Assembly (NCBI RefSeq): GCF_036669915.1
Contig: NC_089322.1
Span: 2,834,551-2,898,550, forward strand
DNA: 64,000 bases
Direction: 5' to 3'
From: Pocillopora verrucosa
Lineage: Eukaryota > Cnidaria > Anthozoa > Scleractinia > Pocilloporidae
Shown here: positions 48,753-61,170 of the stretch, in pieces
How the letters are laid out: each line of letters begins with the position of its first letter
Position numbering within the stretch: position 1 is the stretch's first letter
Made by a program: the position numbers and the translations under genes
The notes under the pieces: model-generated
Told to the model about the DNA's origin: nothing
Database searches by the model: none
The model's input: the letters and a program-made list of their open reading frames with translations, nothing else

Positions 48753-50078
48753 ATTCGTTACCACTTGACCTCGACGTCACAAACGAATATAATTTTATGA
48801 CTTGTGTTATTTACTGTGTAGTTCTTTGAGAGACGTCAAAACCACATAAAGCAGGACTGTATTTGCAGGGCTATTATCTCAACTTCGCAAAGATATAGTA
48901 GACAGACGACTCTCGGATTACTAACAACTAGCGACTTTGAAAGAGAAAAATACATTTTTTAGGTAAAGATATGAAGCGAGAGATGATCATGCGCACCTTT
49001 GATTTTTGTCTTAAGTTTTGTCATCTAACGCATTTTTTCGCCTCACCCCTCCCCCCAACCTCTCTACTCACCGAACCGAACCGACAGGAGTTCATTTCAG
49101 TCTTTCCACCTGTTTGAAACTAGGTGTTTCTAAAAGTCGTCTCGATGGATTAGATAGACATGATCTACACAGCAGTGGGATCTCTTTTAAGCTTCGTTTT
49201 TTTTCTGAATTGTCCTTAAAGTTACGTCAAATTAAGGTCTTGGATAATCGTCTTGAAAGGCGTTCGCTCGAGTAAACTTCGACTGCCAAAAAAATTCGGG
49301 AAAATAAAGAGATCCGATCGGGCGGATTGCACCGCAAAAAAAGCATTTTTTTAAATGAGTTAGATTAATTCAAAATGAGTTAGATTAACTCAAAATTTGA
49401 GTTAACTCAGGAATTAACTCAATATATTGAGTTAAGTTACTCAAATATTTCTACTAAAATTTGTCAAGTAATATAACTCACAATATGTGAGTTTATTTAC
49501 TAGGTATTGAGTAAATTAACTAAAAGTTGAGTCTGTCATAAGGAATACAGGGATGAGGGATGATTTTGAGATGGGCTTTACCAGCAAAGGATGCTTTCTG
49601 CTGGGATATTTTTGCTATATTTGCTACACATTATGTAACAGTATAAAGTAACACGTGCACTATGACAAGACATAGTACACAAGCAATTGACACAAATTCG
49701 AACAATATTAAACAACCTTTACAAATCGATCCATCCCTAAAATGGCCAAAGTACATGAATAAAACACCCATAAATCATTGAAATACCCAATAACTCTTTG
49801 ATAATTCAGAGAATCTAACTCAAATGTTGAGTTAAATTACTCAATCGCATTATGATATCCAAGTTGGTTTCTGAGTAATTCTACTCAGAAAAAATGGAGC
49901 ATGAATAGCACCACAACATAGTTGAAACAAAAGTAATTATTTTTTTTAATAATTTTTCTTTATATTTTTGCAGCCATTTTAAGAAACTTTACTTTCTATT
50001 CTGCAATATACTATTTATCATGATTTTTTCTGTATTATTTACATGCATCAATATAGCAAAATGTAACCAAAAATATCA
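48753..50078. other. Convergent 3' region, TUBGCP6 and transposase-like gene
   Basis: No exon is supported. It holds the TUBGCP6 poly-A signal (49303-49308), a repeat cluster rich in ttgagttaa motifs (49359-49890) and an AT-rich 3' flank of the minus-strand gene. Confidence 0.55.
49359..49890. mobile_element. TTGAGTTAA-rich palindromic element (MITE-like)
   Basis: The left side (49359-49530) packs many ttgagtta and taactcaa motifs in both orientations. The right side (49815-49890) repeats them (ctaactcaaatgttgagttaa, ctcaatcg, gagtaattctactcag). The centre (49545-49800) is unrelated. This fits a non-autonomous element with palindromic ends. Target duplication is not resolved. Confidence 0.45.
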
Positions 50079-53000
50079 TTACTGCATAAGATCCAATCTG
50101 TATTTCAATGTCACGAAGACTTGGTTGGCATAGCAACCAAATCCCTTAACGAGACCAAGGGGGTAATAATCTAGAAGCTCAGATTGCTTAATATATCTTA
50201 TTTCGTTCAGTTGCTGAACTTTAAAAGCATTTAAATGACAGACAAATTCAGTAACATTTATTTTAAGGTACTGAAACCAAACTATGTGTCTCTCAACAAC
50301 CAAAACCTTTTGGATCTTTCCCAAAATTGGAAAGCCATGGTGGTAGTCAATTACAATAACATCGCCCTTTACGTATTTGGTTCCATAAACTTTAACCCAG
50401 GATGTGCGTGTCAGTGAACTGTCGCCTTTAGTTTGGGGGTCTGCCTCTTGCAGCTCATCTTCTACTCCTGCTTCTTGAACAGTTGTTACCCTTCCAACAG
50501 CTAAAAAGTTATATAAAATATATATATATATTAAAGGAAACTCTCATGATTTAGCCAATGACATTGAACATGGGGTTAAATTAATTTAATGCTTAGGTCA
50601 TTAATTACTGGGGGAGGGCTGGTAAGTTTAGGGGGCTTTGATTTGGGAAGGGCCAAAAAATTTTGGACCAGCATTTAGGGAGAGGGACAAGGCTTTGATT
50701 TGGGGAGGACAAGATTTCTTGGGATGAAGGTTTAGAAATTTTACTGGCCCTCCCCCCCAGTAATTAATGATGGCTCCCTTACCAGGTCCAATTTCCAAAG
50801 ACACTCTCAAATAGTTGCCTTGTGAACTTTGCATTCGATAAGTCTGAAGGGCTTGATGCCTCATAGCCAAGGAATAGGTGATATTTTTGAAATTGTTGAT
50901 GTTGTCTACCAGCTTTTTAAAGTAGTTATGTTTGGCCTCGAACCTCATGGCCCAGTTTCTTACTAGGGGACCATTTCTGTAAATGGAAGATTACTAGATA
51001 TTATTAAAAAACTCATTAATAATTCATAAGCCTTTGGGCCAACTGGATACACCATACATATTACATGCATGGACCTTTATACTCGATAATGTCCCCCTTT
51101 AAGTCCATCTTTTAGATGAACCTTTATATAAAAAAAATTACCTTCATTAGTATTCTTTATATAAAGAACACTAAGACAGATGACTTTATCTGAGAGGAAG
51201 TATATGTCCATGTTTAGATGAAGACTTAGAGCCTCATCAAGGTCTCATCACACCCTAAAATTCCAGATTGCCATGTATAGAATATTGAGCATGTGGGAGT
51301 TTCTTTTAGAGCTACTCGCACATGCCTGTGACGTCAAATATCTATTGAAGTATGAAAGTCCATGTATGGTGGCTCCAGTGGAACCAAAATCTTATAATTA
51401 TGAGGTCTAAAAACACTCGGCTGCACCTCATGCTTCTAAACCTGATAAGACATTATTGCTCATTCATTAAACATCACATAAAACTATAAGTAATACTGCA
51501 TTATATACCCATGTATAAGCTGCACTGCAAGTTTCAGAAAACTTAAATAATCAGCATGATGAAGTCTGAGTGGGCTAATAATACATATATTGAAAGGGTA
51601 TGTAAAGTTATGAAAGGTGGATAAAGTGGTAATACCCTTCCCCTAACCCCCAGTAGTACAAAATGTACAATGCTTACAATTTCAATATAAAAAGACATAC
51701 TTGATAATTTGATTTGGGTAATGCACCATGTAATGCTGTTTTGGGATTGGAAGCCGGTCATTGAGGTTGACATAGTCCTCTAGGTACTCCTCTATGAGAA
51801 CTCCAAGATATGCAGCCAGCTGTGGTGTTGCTTTAGGAGCAAAAACAATTTCTTCAATTTTCAGTAGTCGCAAAAAGTTTTCCCAGTGCTCATCATTTTG
51901 TGGAATCAAGTCTCCTATAAGTATAGGAAACATTCTTGCCAGGCACCACATCCGAGCTGCTGGTGAAAGAAAGAAAAAGAATATGAAATTATCATGTACT
52001 TTTAGTATACAACAAAGCCTTTTATATATATTTTTTGTATATTTCTTTTTCTTTTTAAAATATAACATAATATATAATAGTAATATGTAACTCAACCATT
52101 GCAAAACATCATTCTCCTAACCTGACTGTGAAATCCTCATTGAATTGTTTGCCAATGACTGCGGCTTTATAGGACTTGGTTTATTGCTAGCATCAGATTG
52201 AGGATACCACAATCTTTCTAATCTGTCATTCACAATTTCAAGTGTGAAATAATTTTCCTCTTGAATGTACTTCTGTAACAGAATCTTGACTTCTAGGGGC
52301 AGCACTCCCTCAAGTTGGTCATGCATGACATCAAGAACAAGTCCATCAGTAATGTGGAAGTAACGGGACTGGTTGAGAACACTTCTTGTTTTTACCCCAT
52401 AAGTTGCTTCTAGATTTGCATCATTTTCTACAAGCCGGCAATGTCTGTCATGGATTGCTCTTGTTCTAATTTGAAAATCTGCTTCTGTAAACTAATATCA
52501 ATGTGACATTCACAATATGAGTTGTATAATAGTATATTCATCTCAAGTCCATGAACTTTGAAGTGTAGACTCATATTAACACTATTGACACAGGGTCTGA
52601 TCAAAAGTCTAAACTTATTTGTAACAAAATTTAGAATGCCGGTAAATAATCTTTTACACTTGACACATTGAATAATGACCAAAAATGCATGCACACTACT
52701 ACTACTACCTTTGTGTTAGTGTCTTCTCTAGTTGCCATACAAATTCTACAAATCCTTAGACCAGAAAAGCTCTCCTGAAAACCACCAAGAGAATGTGCCC
52801 CAAGATTGTCACTTGAATAAGGTCCAATGGAACCACTGAATGTTCTTTCTTGTTCATCTATCCAAAATGTTACACCTCTATCCTAGGAAGAAAACAAATA
52901 CATATTTTTTAATTAAATTATAAATTAATATTAATGACAATGTGCACTTAATTATTTTTATATGGTTGAACTTACATTTAGGTGACAGTTAAGTGTATGC

Positions 53001-55627
53001 TACAATATACTTACTGCCTCTAGTTGATGCAGGTCTTGCATGAATGGCTGCAGTATCCTATTCATTCCATACTTTTTTATGAGCGGTACTCGGCACAAAG
53101 CAATTAGCTGAATTGAGTTGATAACAGAACGGTATTCTGGACTAAGATTTCCCAGATTGAAGTAAAAGGCTCCTGATGTTCATAAAAAAATCAATTTCAA
53201 TGGCAATAGTCATAACATGTTGTGCCAAACCAAATGCATACCTCAAACAATGTTTTCCTTTGATATTTTTCAATTCTGCTTTAATTCTGCTGACTGTTTT
53301 TACCACCTATTTATGTTTAAGGTATTTGGCTCAACATACTAGGTATGACGTATGAATCAAGGCTGAACCTTCTTTAGTTTGGGTCAACACAAATGTGCTA
53401 TTGTGCAGCACAACAGAAGCACGTCGTATGAACCAGACCTTACATTTGCACTTATTTTACACTGCACATTTGAGGGAACTTACTCTCATTGCATGTACGC
53501 ATTCAATATTTTGATATTGAACAGGATTGAAATTTAGGATGGTGGATGTTGCATGTCAAACCTCATAAACATTCATAAGTGAATAGGATATCCCCAAAAG
53601 ATCAGTTTTTAGAGATTTCTCAAAATTTCCCTGCCAGATATTGTTTAAACATGACAAACATGCAATTAATATCTTGTGGATAGTTTGGTTGTAGTTTGTT
53701 TTTTCATCATCTGCAAACACACCATCAACAAGCACACACACACACACACACAAAAACAGGAGATTGTCAGTCAATAAATAATAATGTTCATGATAATTAT
53801 TAATGCTAACAGCAACCTAACAAAACACGTAATAGTTTACATGCCTGTAAATACATGATTGAAAAGCATACCTATTTTATGTTTTTTTGTCTTTGATCCA
53901 AGCGGGTTTGTTACTTGAAAATCATCATAGTAACAATGAAGAAGTAGTGCATTACCAGGTTGTCCAAAAAGAGCATGCATTTTGTACTGTTCACTATCAC
54001 AATAGTCTCTTAGAATTCCATCATTTGAGGAATGACCATTCATAACCTACAAAAGTACCCAAATTATTGAAATGTGCCACAAGTAATTTGTTATTAGAGG
54101 GACTGTCATGTAAAATAATGGTATTGATTCAATATTGTCAACTTCAAAATGATATCTAAATTGTCACAAAAACTAAGAGTTTTCCAAATCACCACACCCA
54201 AGTTCCTCCATAAAAACATGTAACCCATACACTGAAGTGTTTCAATATAACTATTAGTGCAGTTTTCGTATGACTGTGAAACGTTCACGGCATGAACAAT
54301 GTCATGGGAAGGAGTCAGCCAATTAAAAATCTAGAAAACATCACGGTCACTGCAAGACACGCACTCCTCGTCCAATCAAATGCAAGAAACATGGCACGAA
54401 ACACTGCACGGACACTGTCACTACGCGGACACGGCACTGCTTAGCCAATCACATCGCGCAAAAAGAAAATCCAGCCAATTAAAATCCTACGTTACGACAC
54501 GACACGTTCACGGCACTGAACTTTTCACAGTCATACGAAAGCTGCTCTATACAGGGACTGCACAGCATCCTAACAAGTGTGTGTGTGTGTGGGGGGGGGG
54601 GAAGGGGGGGCGCTAACATCAGAAAATGCAAACCTAACCCTACCCATCTCTGCAGTTCCTGTTATATTCCCTGTTCTACATACATCAAATAGGATGCTTA
54701 CCTCACATAAAACATCTGCCTGATTGAGCAAAGATTGTAGGGTTTTCAGTATCGAGATGTAATGAAATGTTTCCTTGACCAGGCAGAGTTTTTGCTTGCC
54801 TTGCAGATAGCGATATTCAGCATATTGATTGAGGATGACTTCCTGTGGCTCCTATATATATTAAAACTCATATCAGCATAATAATCAATATATTTATATT
54901 ATTTTGGTAATGCATGTGTTTATAAGAAGGCTAATTAAGATGACTTTAAAGCAAGTTAACACAAGTGATAAAATACATTAATTTGTCCCATATCTTCTAA
55001 TCACATCTATTAAAGCCTGGACATAAGCTAAGGACTTACCACAAAGTTAAAATTCTCAACAAAGTACTTCATCTGTTGGTATTCATTCTGCAAACGTTGT
55101 TTTGCTTGGGAGTAGATACTTGGCTCATCAAGTACTCCAGATAGGCCCTCAACATCAGCAATTTCTATTCCACTGCTTTGAAGGCATGCCACCACTTTGT
55201 TTTTCATTTCCACTAAGCTACTGTCCACTAGGTCTCCTGTATTGTCAAGAATAGCATTGATTGTCTGTTGGCTTAGTTGATTTTCTTCTTTGGTTTTTAA
55301 AATAAACAGTGCCAAGAATCTTGTCACATCGTCGACGTAGTTTGTGTCTTCATTTGAATCGTTGTCTTCTCCATCTTCTTCATCAGAGTTTTCATCTTCT
55401 ACGTCTTCATCGCCTTGCTCACTTACGTTCGCAAAATTTAACAGTGCATTCTTCTTCTCTTCTCTCTGGATATGGGATTTGAACGAATTGAATTTTCGAA
55501 ATGACTGGCCGCATTGTCTGCATGTGATGCTAAAGTTTGGTTCATGACTGTGAATAAATTTGATATGATGTAATAACTTTTTGAAGCTTCTACCAAGAAA
55601 ACTAGTACAGTATGGACAACTATGCAT
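50079..55627 (-). CDS. Intact C2H2 zinc finger plus transposase-like protein
   Basis: Nine minus-strand exons join in phase: 55040-55627, 54702-54851, 53872-54046, 53015-53172, 52709-52882, 52122-52491, 51701-51959, 50783-50976, 50079-50500. They give 829 residues with no stop. The start is the first in-frame ATG (55627). Residues 1-60 hold two C2H2-type fingers (CPYC..HHIKFIH, CRQC..FKSHI). An acidic stretch follows (about 75-100). The body has NPLGSKTKKHK, GAFYFNLGNLSPEYRS, DVMHDQLEGVLP, MWCLARMFP, KQHYMVHYP and FEAKHNYFKK. I recognise this motif set from uncharacterised proteins in fish and cnidarians that look transposase-derived. The DxMHD motif recalls tnp2-like transposases but the class is not certain. 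No terminal repeats were found around it, which suggests a domesticated or host-like gene. Confidence 0.75.
53733..53754. repeat. CA microsatellite
   Basis: A run of about ten CA units in an intron of the transposase-like gene. A GT-plus-G tract with a similar look is at 54577-54608. Confidence 0.9.
54257..54545. mobile_element. MITE with about 25-base terminal inverted repeats
   Basis: The left end (gtgcagttttcgtatgactg, then tgaaacgttcacggca) is mirrored at the right end (tgccgtgaacg, then agttc, then cacagtcatacgaaagctgc). The element is about 290 bases with no frame, in the intron between exons 2 and 3 of the transposase-like gene. Interior phrases such as cacggcactg and cgacacg also repeat. 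Confidence 0.7.
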
Positions 55628-56092
55628 TTGGATATACGGAAAACCTTCGATAAACAACGACGCGCTGATGAAGGAGAACACAGAAAGACCCTAATTCAAT
55701 GGCTCTTAAACGAATGTCTGGGTGCTGACCAGTAGAAACGCAGGCTCTGGGAACGAGATTGGAATGGTAGTAGGACAAAGTTTGAGACAAATCAACTCTT
55801 TTCTTATAAAAATATTTATAATATATTTCATTACAACGTAGATATTATTTTAGCCGTCTTTATTTAGGATATATTGTATGAATGAATATTTTCCAATTTG
55901 AGTTTCCTGTTGTTTTGGCGCTAAAATTTAACCTCGATGTGATGAACATGACCATGTGATAGTGGCTACCAATCAAAAAAAAGGGCGCGAATGTACGAGA
56001 TAAAACTCTTGTTCTCCATGAATGCTTTCTCTCACGTAGTCCAACTCTTTGCATTGCAATAGTCAAGTGAGCTCTTTAGCGTTTTCAAAAAG
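55628..56092. promoter_or_regulatory. Divergent promoter between transposase-like and SAM-kinase genes
   Basis: The transposase-like gene starts leftward at 55627 and the SAM-kinase gene starts rightward at 56093. Only 465 bases separate the two ATGs. No core promoter element is claimed. The region is AT-rich in its middle and may serve both genes. Confidence 0.45.
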
Positions 56093-58094
56093 ATGGCAAG
56101 TTTCCCGAAGTCTGTGGACGAGGTTAAGCAGTGGATGATACAAAATGGGTTTTCGTCCCACGCTTCTACCTTTGAAGGTAAGCTATAACTAGAGAATTTG
56201 TACAATATTAGGTTAACCTGAATTTCAAGTTTATTCGTACAAAGCTCATTTGTTGTCCTTCAGTACATGCTTAGATCTGAATTTTAGGTAGAGATATAAT
56301 ACAACGATAAATCATGTATTATTTTAGTTTATTTTTGTGAGGATTTCTTTATTTTCCAAGGTTATTTTCCTTGAACTTCGCGCTATCTGTACCATGTACG
56401 ACCATGTACACACTCTGGTAGGATCTAGAGAGCATTACCCGTTGTATTGCAAATCGGTGCCATTTTGAATAAAAAAAAACTAATTCATAAGGAATCCAGA
56501 TGAACAGTAAAACCAAAAATCAAACTCGGGTTTTGGTGATTAAATATTACGAGGAGATTTGGTTGATCTCTTTCCAATGGAAAGATTCTTGGTTTTGTTC
56601 CAATGCAAAGATTCTTGGTTTTGGCGGGAACTTCGGTACCATTCATGCTATGCCGTGCTAAGCACACATAGATAGGTCTTGCCTAATACCTAAGTACAAA
56701 ACTATCAAGCTTTACCCCACATTCTTTCATATTGATTCCAATTGCTCTCTTTTCTTTCATAAGAGAACGAAATCGATGGCGAAGCAATGCAATGCTTAAC
56801 GGAGAATGCGTTAGTGCAACTGATACCTGTGGTCGGCCCTAGAATGAAGTTTATCAAGCAACTTGAATCTTTGAAAAAAACCTCCAGGCCCGAGAGTATT
56901 GATGTAGTTGAAGAGGGTACCCCAATTGCCAATGAAGAAATGGAAGTACAAGACAGAATTCCAGCTGATACAGAAGTAAAAGCAAGGTTTGAATCTTAAG
57001 TTATGGTATAATATTGTGCTACATTATAATACTGGATCATTATTTCTATGACTTGCTTCAACAACCTTGATAACTTTGTTTTTATAACTATTTTTGCAAA
57101 ACAATAGTTTAAAAAAATAAAAGGTGCGGTCGGTTTATAGCCTTAGATCTTACAATCAGTGCTGAGCCTCTGCTTTTGTGTAAGGTAGTTTAACTGCCTT
57201 TTACCATTACTTTACTCAATTGAGTATACATTCGCTTGTAAGTAGAGACTGTTTTGTAAGATACATAAGGACAGTATAAATTTGTTTTGTGCCAACATGG
57301 TTGCTGTGTAAGGTGTTTTGTAAGCACCTTTTACCAGTATCTCTTTTGAGTGCTATATTTAATAGCGCTCATCAAAGAGGACAGAAATGAATTTATACTT
57401 ATTAAAATTTCAGAAAAAGGAAAAGAACTCATTCCTTGACGGCTAAGAGAAGACAAAGGCTTGCTCGCAACAAAAGGAAAAGGGAAGAAAGACAAAAGTC
57501 AAAAACGGGACTTGAATTGCTGATGAGTGATCTAAAACAGAAAAATCAGAATCTGCATGAAGCAATAGGAGTAGAAAAGAAAATGAAAGAAAAGTACTTC
57601 GAGATGTGGAGAGCTTCAGAAAGGAAAAAGAGAAACTAAAAACAACTAAATGTGTATTCCAGGGATGTGCAAGGAATAATATGAAAAATAATACTTCTAG
57701 GGAGCTTTTGCAAATCCAACCAACAATGCTAGAAGATCTTGGACCAGATGATAACCTAAGTAGTGGCAGATTTGGAACTGTGTGCTTAAAAAAATTTAGA
57801 TCCACACCAGTTGCAGTCAAGTATTTAGAGTCATCTAGTGTTAAGGAAGTTCAAAGGGAAGCTTCATTTTTGGACAAATGTTGTCACATAAATCTCCCCA
57901 TTATATTTGGGGTAAACACAATGCAGAAGCCTTATTTCATAGTCGCAGAATTTTATGGTAATGGATCGTTTAAGGCCTTGACACTAAGAGAACTTTTACA
58001 TAAGGATGAAGAACATATTAAATCTTATGTAAATGGTCCAGAGTATTGGCTTCATTTAAGTTTCCAGATTACTGATAGTATTTCACTATGAACT

Positions 58095-58500
58095 GTAGTT
58101 TTATGAAAATTCCATGAATTTCATGTGAAAAACCCATGAAGATCATTTCATGGCCCATGAATACTGCAAAATGAAATTTCATGGGGTTATTTTTAGCCCT
58201 GAATTTTCCATGAATTAGGGGAATTTTTTTCATGACCCATGAATTTCTTCAAAGTCTATTTTTATGACCCATTGATTTGCCATGAAAGTCATCAGAATTA
58301 ATTTCATGACCCATGAATTTCTTTATATGCCTACTTTCATGACCCATGAATTTCTTCAAAGTCTACTTTCATGACCCATTAGTTTCCCCAAAAAGTCATC
58401 AGAATGAATTTCATGCCCATGAATTGCAATCAAACAGCATTTCATGGGCTAACAATTTATTTGTTTTGGGAGAACAAAATTAATGGGCCATGAATATTCC
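58095..58500. repeat. Left subterminal repeats of the CACTA element
   Basis: At least ten occurrences of tttcatgac.ccatgaa, ttcatggcccatgaa or close variants at intervals of about 30-60 bases. The right counterpart is 60650-61170. Spacing and orientation are mixed. Confidence 0.85.
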
Positions 58501-59006
58501 CTGAAATCCCTGAAGTGGCCTTTGTTGACGTAAAATGTACAGGAAATCACAAAACAATGACTAAAAACAATGGATCTTCAATTTGCTCCTTTGTTGAGAC
58601 AAATAGGGCTGGAGGCAATGACCCAGATGTTTGATCCTCACTTTGATTTTTTGGGGCCTTTTTGCCTTCGCCATGCCTGGACGACTTTGTTGAATTTTTT
58701 CTGCCTCACTGCTGGCTTTGATTGTTAGCCATGACTCTGGAAACCTGTTCAAGGCCTTCTCTTACATTCTTACGGCTGAGGAATCTTCTAGGGCTTTTCT
58801 AGTAAGGCACCTGCAGAGTACAGATGCTTAAGTTGCACAGCAACAGTACGCATTGCATCTACACGAAATGTAGAACAAAACAATGAAAAATCAATCACTT
58901 TGTCACCTCAATTTGGAACTTTGAATAGTGTGCAAATGTAACCTGAAAAAAATGCTATTTTTCCCTCGTTCATAGAGTCACCGGTTAACAGAGTCAGGCC
59001 ATCTTC

Positions 59007-60137
59007 TCAGTCGGGATGAAACGTTACCTTCATGTATTCATTGAGATCGCCTTCTACAACATCGTTGTTGATTTCGTGATCGCTTTCACAGGAATCACTG
59101 TCGATGTCAGCTCTGACTTTCTTGGACTCTGATGTCCTGTCGATTGTTACTTGCTTCGAATTCCAAATACCGAACAGCTTTTTGTGCTGCTTTATTTTGT
59201 AAGAATACAGACGCAGCAACGAGACCTCTTCGGAGTCATTTCGTAACGTCGAACACGATAACCTGTGAGGTCACTATGTGACCGCTGACCTATGATGGCT
59301 GCGATGACCTAAGGTCACCACGTGAAAGTACACGTGATTTACGAAGAAGTGGCGGTTTTTTTCGTACCTCGAACGGAATGGTTCCATTCCAATTGCATTT
59401 CTCGTAGTGTTTGTGTAGCGGTCTCTTTTTTTCCAGATCAACGCAATGGACCGTCTGAAAAGTTTTTTCAAAGAGGTTTCCTCAAGATGAAGTTATCGAC
59501 ATGTATTACAACGTGAAGGGGTAAGTTCAAGCTTGGTCATCTTATTACGCGTAAACATCGGAGCGCGCGCGCTAACTATTGATTTAACTTGAAAATTTTT
59601 ATTCTGTGATCATCTGGCGAAACATCACAAGAGTTTGTATGGAAATACCTACGACCGTTCTTAGGAATAAAAAATACAGTCAAATTCTGAATACGAAATA
59701 CCTCACCTCACTTCCATAGTGCGTCGCTTGGTATCTGACGGCTTCATGTTGAAAAGAACCTGTTTTGGCGAGTTATCCATTTCTAGGTTTACTACGTACA
59801 TAAGAAAGGCTCTTAGATAACTGATGATGTGCTCCCTTTATTTTGCAAACAGTAAAGAGTGTTGGTCTACAAAACTGATGAAAGGAAATGCACACTTGCT
59901 AAAGCAGCCTATCTTGGTCCAAACGATGATGAAGATGCAAATAGTAATGATAACCGAAAGAAGGATGGCACATTCAGGTGGCCAAAACAGAGAGACACTG
60001 ACATAGTCAGCCATAGATATATCTTCACACATGCAAGAGTGCAGAAAGTTGGTAATTGTTTTGTTGTTAGTTACCTTGAGAGTATTGATCACAAGTGTAA
60101 AACATATCAAGAAATTTACATGAATGTTGTTACATAA
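59007..60137. other. Interior of CACTA element, unassigned frames
   Basis: Two frames stand out but neither is recognised. Minus strand 59007-59219 encodes a lysine-rich then acidic peptide (DIDSDSCESDHE). Plus strand 59859-60137 encodes a 92-codon frame with DDEDANSNDN and ending at a stop, without an ATG near its start. They could be decayed transposon coding sequence or captured host pieces. Confidence 0.3.
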
Positions 60138-60649
60138 ATAGACATTGTAATAACTGTCCATAACATTTTACACATGATATTAGACGAAGGAAATGATATT
60201 TGAAGTTTAGACAAAAATACATCAAGCCAGTGAGTACATTTTCAATAATTTCGTCCAAATATTTTTGACATCAAATTTATTATATACCTTCAGAAATATA
60301 GGAGCAGAATCTGTCTCCACAAGGAAAATCAGTGATATCAAAATAGAGCTAAAAATCATTAACATCTTAATTTTATGCAGAAAATTTCATACCAACTTTT
60401 TTTATTTAAGAAAGTGTAAACTGAATTATCACAATTTTGGAATCCTAAAGTAATATTTATGTACAGCTGGTGAAACAAAATAAACTATCAGAGAATCCAA
60501 ACTTCTGGTCATGTCTTTCATGTGTGTGTGCTTGTACAACAGGACCAAGAAGTTTCACAGATAGGTTAGTTCTTCAGTGTATAATTTAAGTGATAGTGTA
60601 TGTATTACAGTTATGGTATACTGCAAGCTATACACTGTAGTACAGTCTT

Positions 60650-61170
60650 TGGTACAAGAAAAGTGAAGAATTTTTAATTCCAAATTCATAGGGTTTTCAA
60701 AGAATTTTCATGGTGCTTGCATATTCCTAACAACCCCATGAAAACTAACTGGCAATTAACTTTCATGTGCCATGAAAAAACCATGTAGAGGCCATGAAAA
60801 TTCAAGGAAAATTTTCATGGTCAATGAATTTTTAACGTATTCACAGGATATTCATGGGTCATGATTTGCTGCAACCCATTAAAAACTAGTGAACTTTGAC
60901 ACCATGAAATTTTGGGCTTGAAATTCATGGGTTTCTCAGTACCTTTGAAAAGGCCATGAAATGCCATTTTCATGGGTATTTCATGGCTTCTAGGTCACTT
61001 TACTCAATATTTCATGGGTCGTGAATATGGAAATTTTCACAGGTTTTTCATGGGATTTTTCAGGTCTTTTTCATGGCACTGAGACCATGAAAATGTCATT
61101 GATTTAACCATGAATATCCTGTGAAAAATCTGTGAATTTACAATGAATTATTTCACAAGATTTTCATGGG
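60650..61170. repeat. Right subterminal repeats of the CACTA element
   Basis: Many copies of ttcatggg, catgaaat and related motifs, mirroring the left side. The last is next to the AGTTCATAGTG end. Confidence 0.85.

Noticed and set aside
59859-60137. Transposase gene inside the CACTA element
   Set aside because: The frame is only 92 codons, has no ATG near its start and no motif of a known transposase.
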